Below are positions 60,328 through 64,000 of a stretch of DNA of 64,000 nucleotides, in pieces. Position numbers and translations under genes: made by a program. The stretch spans positions 1,240,001 to 1,304,000 of the forward strand of contig JAPFFF010000015.1 of the NCBI GenBank assembly GCA_039105265.1. The letters are read 5' to 3'. How positions within the stretch are numbered: position 1 is the stretch's first letter; each line of letters begins with the position of its first letter. The notes under the pieces are model-generated. The model was not told the origin of the DNA. It was given only the letters and a program-made list of their open reading frames with translations, and made no database searches. This DNA comes from Tritrichomonas musculus (lineage: Eukaryota; Parabasalia; Tritrichomonadida; Tritrichomonadidae).

Positions 60328-61891
60328 TTTTCCTCTTTTTTTCTAATTTTTCATGATGTCTTAATTTTCTTTATCCGAACATTTAAATTTCAGTATTTTT
60401 TATGAAAAAGTTTTCAATTTGAATTATCATATTTTCAGATGGATTTGTGTTCTTTTTTGTCCAAACATTTAATTTAATTGAATAGCACGCCCTTACATTG
60501 AAAATATCGTTGAGGAAAATTTCTATCATGTTCTGGAAACAATATTATAAACTCGACAAACTTTTTTATCATTTGATTGCGTTCTTTGTAAAATTTCCTC
60601 TTTTTCATTATTTTTTTTAATAATTCTTATTGATAAAATTGGAATTTTTTTTTGATAATATAAAGAATTCTTTATTCCTAAACCAATAAAAAGTATAATT
60701 ATGAATAAAGAATTCTATTATTTAAAAATTGATAATTAACTTTTTTGTTTTTTTTAATAATTCTTAAAAGGAGCACGACTTTGGCGGTTATTGAAAATCG
60801 TTGTTTCGACTTCATATTGAAATATTATATAGTATATTGGTTTTTAAGCAAGTTTTATATAGACCAAAAAAAAATCTATCGTAGGGGAAAAACATTATTC
60901 ATGTTTTAAAAATATAAGTTATCAAAAAGTTTAACTTTTCAGAACTAACGTACGAATTTTAATTCTAAACGTTTTTACATGTTTGATAGAAGTGGTGTAA
61001 ATACACAGAAATAAATCGATTTATCGACAAATGAAAGAAAAATATCAAAGTATAAAAATAATTCAAAAAGTTGACAAATTGAACGATAATTTATTTTCAC
61101 TACTCAATTTTTTTATTTTATTCATTTTTTATTCTGAATTTACTTATGTATTTAGTTATTTTGGAAATGAAATTTCATTATATTAAAGATAATAGTCTAT
61201 TTTATTATTAAAATTTAATAATAAAATATCATAGAACCTCCAAACATCATTAAAATACATAAATATCATAATTAATTGATTTTTTCTGCAGATAAATAAT
61301 TATATTTGCTTGGTATGATTATATATAACAATTATTTGTTATTATTTTCCCGAAAACTTTGATTTTTAATAAACATAAATATTCATGAAATTATTATCTT
61401 TTCAACTCCAAAATGAAAATACTATATTTAATATGCTTTATTAAATAAATATATATTAAAAAAATTATATTTTGTAATAAAAATTCCGAATCAACAAAAC
61501 ATTAATTATAATATAATAGAATTATTAACACCAATCATGGTACAAAATAAAATATCAATGTAAATAAACACTCAACAGAAAAGAATATTCCCCAGGATTT
61601 CAAAAATAAAAAATGTGATTTGGAAATTTATAAGTCTACAATAAATTTTATTAAAAAGATATAATATCATTTTATCATTTAGCACTAAAATAAAATATCA
61701 AAACTATTATTTTACAAGTCCTGTGGATGATCAAAAAAAAAACATCATTAGGACTTTATTTTATCACACTTGAAATAATTATGTAATGTATCATTATGTA
61801 TTATATTATCTAATATAAATAATCAATATATTTTAAAAATATTGTTTTTTCTTGTTTTTATAATAAGATATAAATGTTTTTTTAAGGCTTC

Positions 61892-61925
61892 TTAACGTAC
61901 GAAAAACGGTTACCCGTGCTCCTTT
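61892..61925 (+). repeat. Copy 1 of a dispersed ~35-bp motif
   Basis: TTAACGTACGAAAAACGG, a short gap, then CCGTGCTCCTTT. It is similar to 62590-62626 on the same strand. The right half recurs at 60767-60789 in the other orientation (complement CGTGCTCCTTT), and TAACGTACGAA recurs at about 60945. The motif stands out by its CG dinucleotides in very A/T-rich DNA. Confidence 0.45.
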
Positions 61926-62589
61926 AATTCTTATTAAATTAAGAATTAATAATTGAATATGAAAGATTTATTTTATATGAAATTGTTCTCAAAATTGACT
62001 CTTGGACGATGATATTTAATTTAAAATTTCTTATTGATGATTGAGAATGTATAATTGAACTATTTTTATCTTTATTTAAATGAAATATTTATATTTTATA
62101 TTTTATATATAAACATATATAAATAACATAATAATATAATTATCATTGTAATAAGTTTATATTCAATAAATTATCCATGAATAAAATAAATAAAATTCTT
62201 AAAAAAAAAAAATGAAATTATCTCAAATAAATATTTTAATTGAGAGTAATTGAATAGAAATAAATAATTTATTCAAAATCTTTCAAAAAAAAATTAATGA
62301 TTATTTTTTCTTTCTTATAAAATAAATAAAAATTCATACGCTGAATTTCTTTTCTGGGAGGGTCAATTGGGTTATAATAACATCACTAATCTTTTGTATA
62401 AACGATTTCTTAATTTCACATACCTATTTATGAAAATCAGATACAGATAACATATAATTTCCATTATTTGAACAATAAATGTATTTTTAATAATGCAAAT
62501 TCATTTAAATATGATCAAAAATATTAATATTAACAAATATCGAAAAAATGACTATTAATTAATTATATAAAATCATTTTAATATATTTT

Positions 62590-62626
62590 TTAACGTACAA
62601 AAAAAAACCGTCTTCGTTCTCCTTTT
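62590..62626 (+). repeat. Copy 2 of the dispersed ~35-bp motif
   Basis: TTAACGTACAAAAAAAAACC, then GTCTTCGTTCTCCTTTT. Same layout as 61892-61925, with substitutions. Confidence 0.45.
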
Positions 62627-64000
62627 GATAATATAATTATCGTTGCCTACAATATTCTTAATAAATTTTGTATGAACTCATAGAACAAATCAAGAAATTA
62701 CGAAATCAAACTTTTTTGTTTTTTATTTCCTTATGATAAAAAAGTATACTCATCACCATTTTGGGGAGAAAATTTATTTTTGTGTTTATTTTTAATATGA
62801 ACAAATTTTATTCTATTCCTTTAAGGGTGTAATTTTTTAGCACAGTGCTGCAGCACAGAGAACTTTTTGTATGTATATATGGTCCAGATAAACTTTTTGA
62901 GAAATTAAAATTAATATTTTTTAAACAAAAAAGCATGACCCCCTATTCATGCTTTTTTTATTCCTTTAAAATAATTTAAAAATATTTGTTTTCTTATTTA
63001 ATATTGATTTTAACCATTAAATCCTAAATTTTATCAATTTAGGAAGCCCAACAAGCCATTTGATTCTCTAAATCAACCATTTTTGAGAAGAATTATTAAT
63101 CAAATAATAATCTCATTTTTGAAAATTTTCGATTATTTCGCCTTTAACATATTCTCTAAATGGCATAAATTAAGAAATCAATAAAAAATACAATGAACTT
63201 TTAATCTTTTCTATGTAAAATAAAGCTCGAAAAAATGGACGATTATTTTCTTCTGAAAAAGTTGTATGTGCTATAAAGAATTCCTCATTCCTTTAAATTC
63301 CATATTCAACAAATTCTAATCAAAAAATATTTCATTAACACTTATAAATTATTAATCAAGACACTATTCATATGATTAATAGAGTTCTCTTAATTTCAGA
63401 TAATGTAGATATTTAAAAATATAATACAAATCATAATAAAATTTTCACTTTTATAATCTATCGAACATCTTGTCTCATATAAAATGTTCAAACCTCTGCT
63501 TATGGTTAAAAGATTAATAGTGTCAAATCTCACTTAGATTAATATACGGAACTCATTATTGTTAACCAACCTTTCAATTTTTTAAGATAGAATATTCTAT
63601 CTTATTAACGATTTTTAGTAAGACTTGTTTCAATTTAGAATATAATGGCTTTTTGAATATTTTTTATTTTATAAAAGATCAAACTTTTTGTGAAAGTATT
63701 TTTTTTTTTTAATATTTTTTATATGCTTTTGCAATTATGCTCTTCCTATTTTTATTAAACAATAGAAATATTTTGGAAATTCAAATATTGAATTATATTT
63801 TAAAAAGCTGATAGATTTATTAGAAAATCTAAAAAAATTTCTGATTTATCGTCTTTACTTAAAAAAATAAATTTATCTTATTTTTATACGATTTAAAATT
63901 CTAGAATACTTGAAATATAGATTAAAAAATTTACATTTATTACTTTAAAATATATTTAAACTGTTATAAATCAGAGGTTTTATTTGCCATAACTCTTAAA

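Larger units (their letters stand above)
60328..64000. other. Gene-free A/T-rich region
   Basis: About 3.7 kb with no coding frame worth reporting. It carries a dispersed G/C-richer motif (listed separately) but no TIR pair or RNA gene that I could recognise. A small palindromic patch, GCACAGTGCTGCAGCAC, lies at about 62841-62858. Confidence 0.5.

Overview
The window looks like nuclear DNA of a parabasalid protist, most likely a Tritrichomonas-type trichomonad. The reasons are: very A+T-rich intergenic DNA; long intronless genes on both strands with short, mostly divergent or convergent spacers; short putative 5' UTRs with TCATTT-type initiator-like motifs; a saposin-like (SAPLIP) protein; a decayed BspA-type leucine-rich-repeat gene; a Rab with a TKSD G4 motif; and many old DNA transposons. 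The species assignment is inference. All genes are eukaryotic, so ATG starts were used throughout; open frames beginning at TTG or GTG were trimmed to the first credible ATG.

Layout. 1-8.8 kb is a transposon and pseudogene zone. It holds the N-terminus of a SAPLIP at the left edge, a tRNA-Ser(GCU), a frameshifted dynein heavy chain relic, a pogo/DDE_1-type transposase relic, a hAT-like MITE, and an almost intact Mutator-like (MULE) deletion derivative with 461-bp terminal inverted repeats and a perfect 9-bp target-site duplication (TSD). A second, decayed MULE transposase follows. 8.8-35.7 kb is a dense housekeeping block: MOK-type kinase, ODAD4/TTC25, a long coiled-coil protein, SF3B5, a condensation-like acyltransferase, a Rab, a multi-pass membrane protein, coiled-coil proteins, a broken ankyrin/zinc-binding gene, CENP-S/MHF1, NTMT1, alpha-SNAP, a karyopherin-beta-like protein and an LRRC9-like protein. 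35.7-40.8 kb is a second graveyard: a BspA-like LRR pseudogene, a 1.4-kb element with ~43-bp inverted repeats bounded by TA, and a decayed transposase. 40.8-60.3 kb carries eIF2-alpha, an unknown protein, a second hAT-like element with a perfect 8-bp TSD, a secreted NPCBM + GH110 alpha-galactosidase (probable bacterial origin), a telobox-Myb-like protein, an ECM29-like HEAT protein, a 1250-residue glutamine-rich protein, a small hydrophobic ORF and HSP90. 60.3-64 kb is gene-free A/T-rich DNA.

Together the genes serve general cell biology: translation (eIF2-alpha), splicing (SF3B5), folding and proteasome control (HSP90, ECM29), vesicle fusion (alpha-SNAP, Rab), nuclear transport, chromatin (CENP-S, NTMT1, Myb) and the flagellar axoneme (ODAD4, LRRC9, MOK, and the dead dynein heavy chain). 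The SAPLIP, BspA relic and secreted GH110 fit a mucosal or gut symbiont or parasite. No new multi-gene system is evident. The least ordinary items are the MULE derivative whose SWIM-only protein starts inside its own TIR, the GH110 gene, the giant Q-rich protein, and unusual residues at regulatory sites of eIF2-alpha and HSP90.
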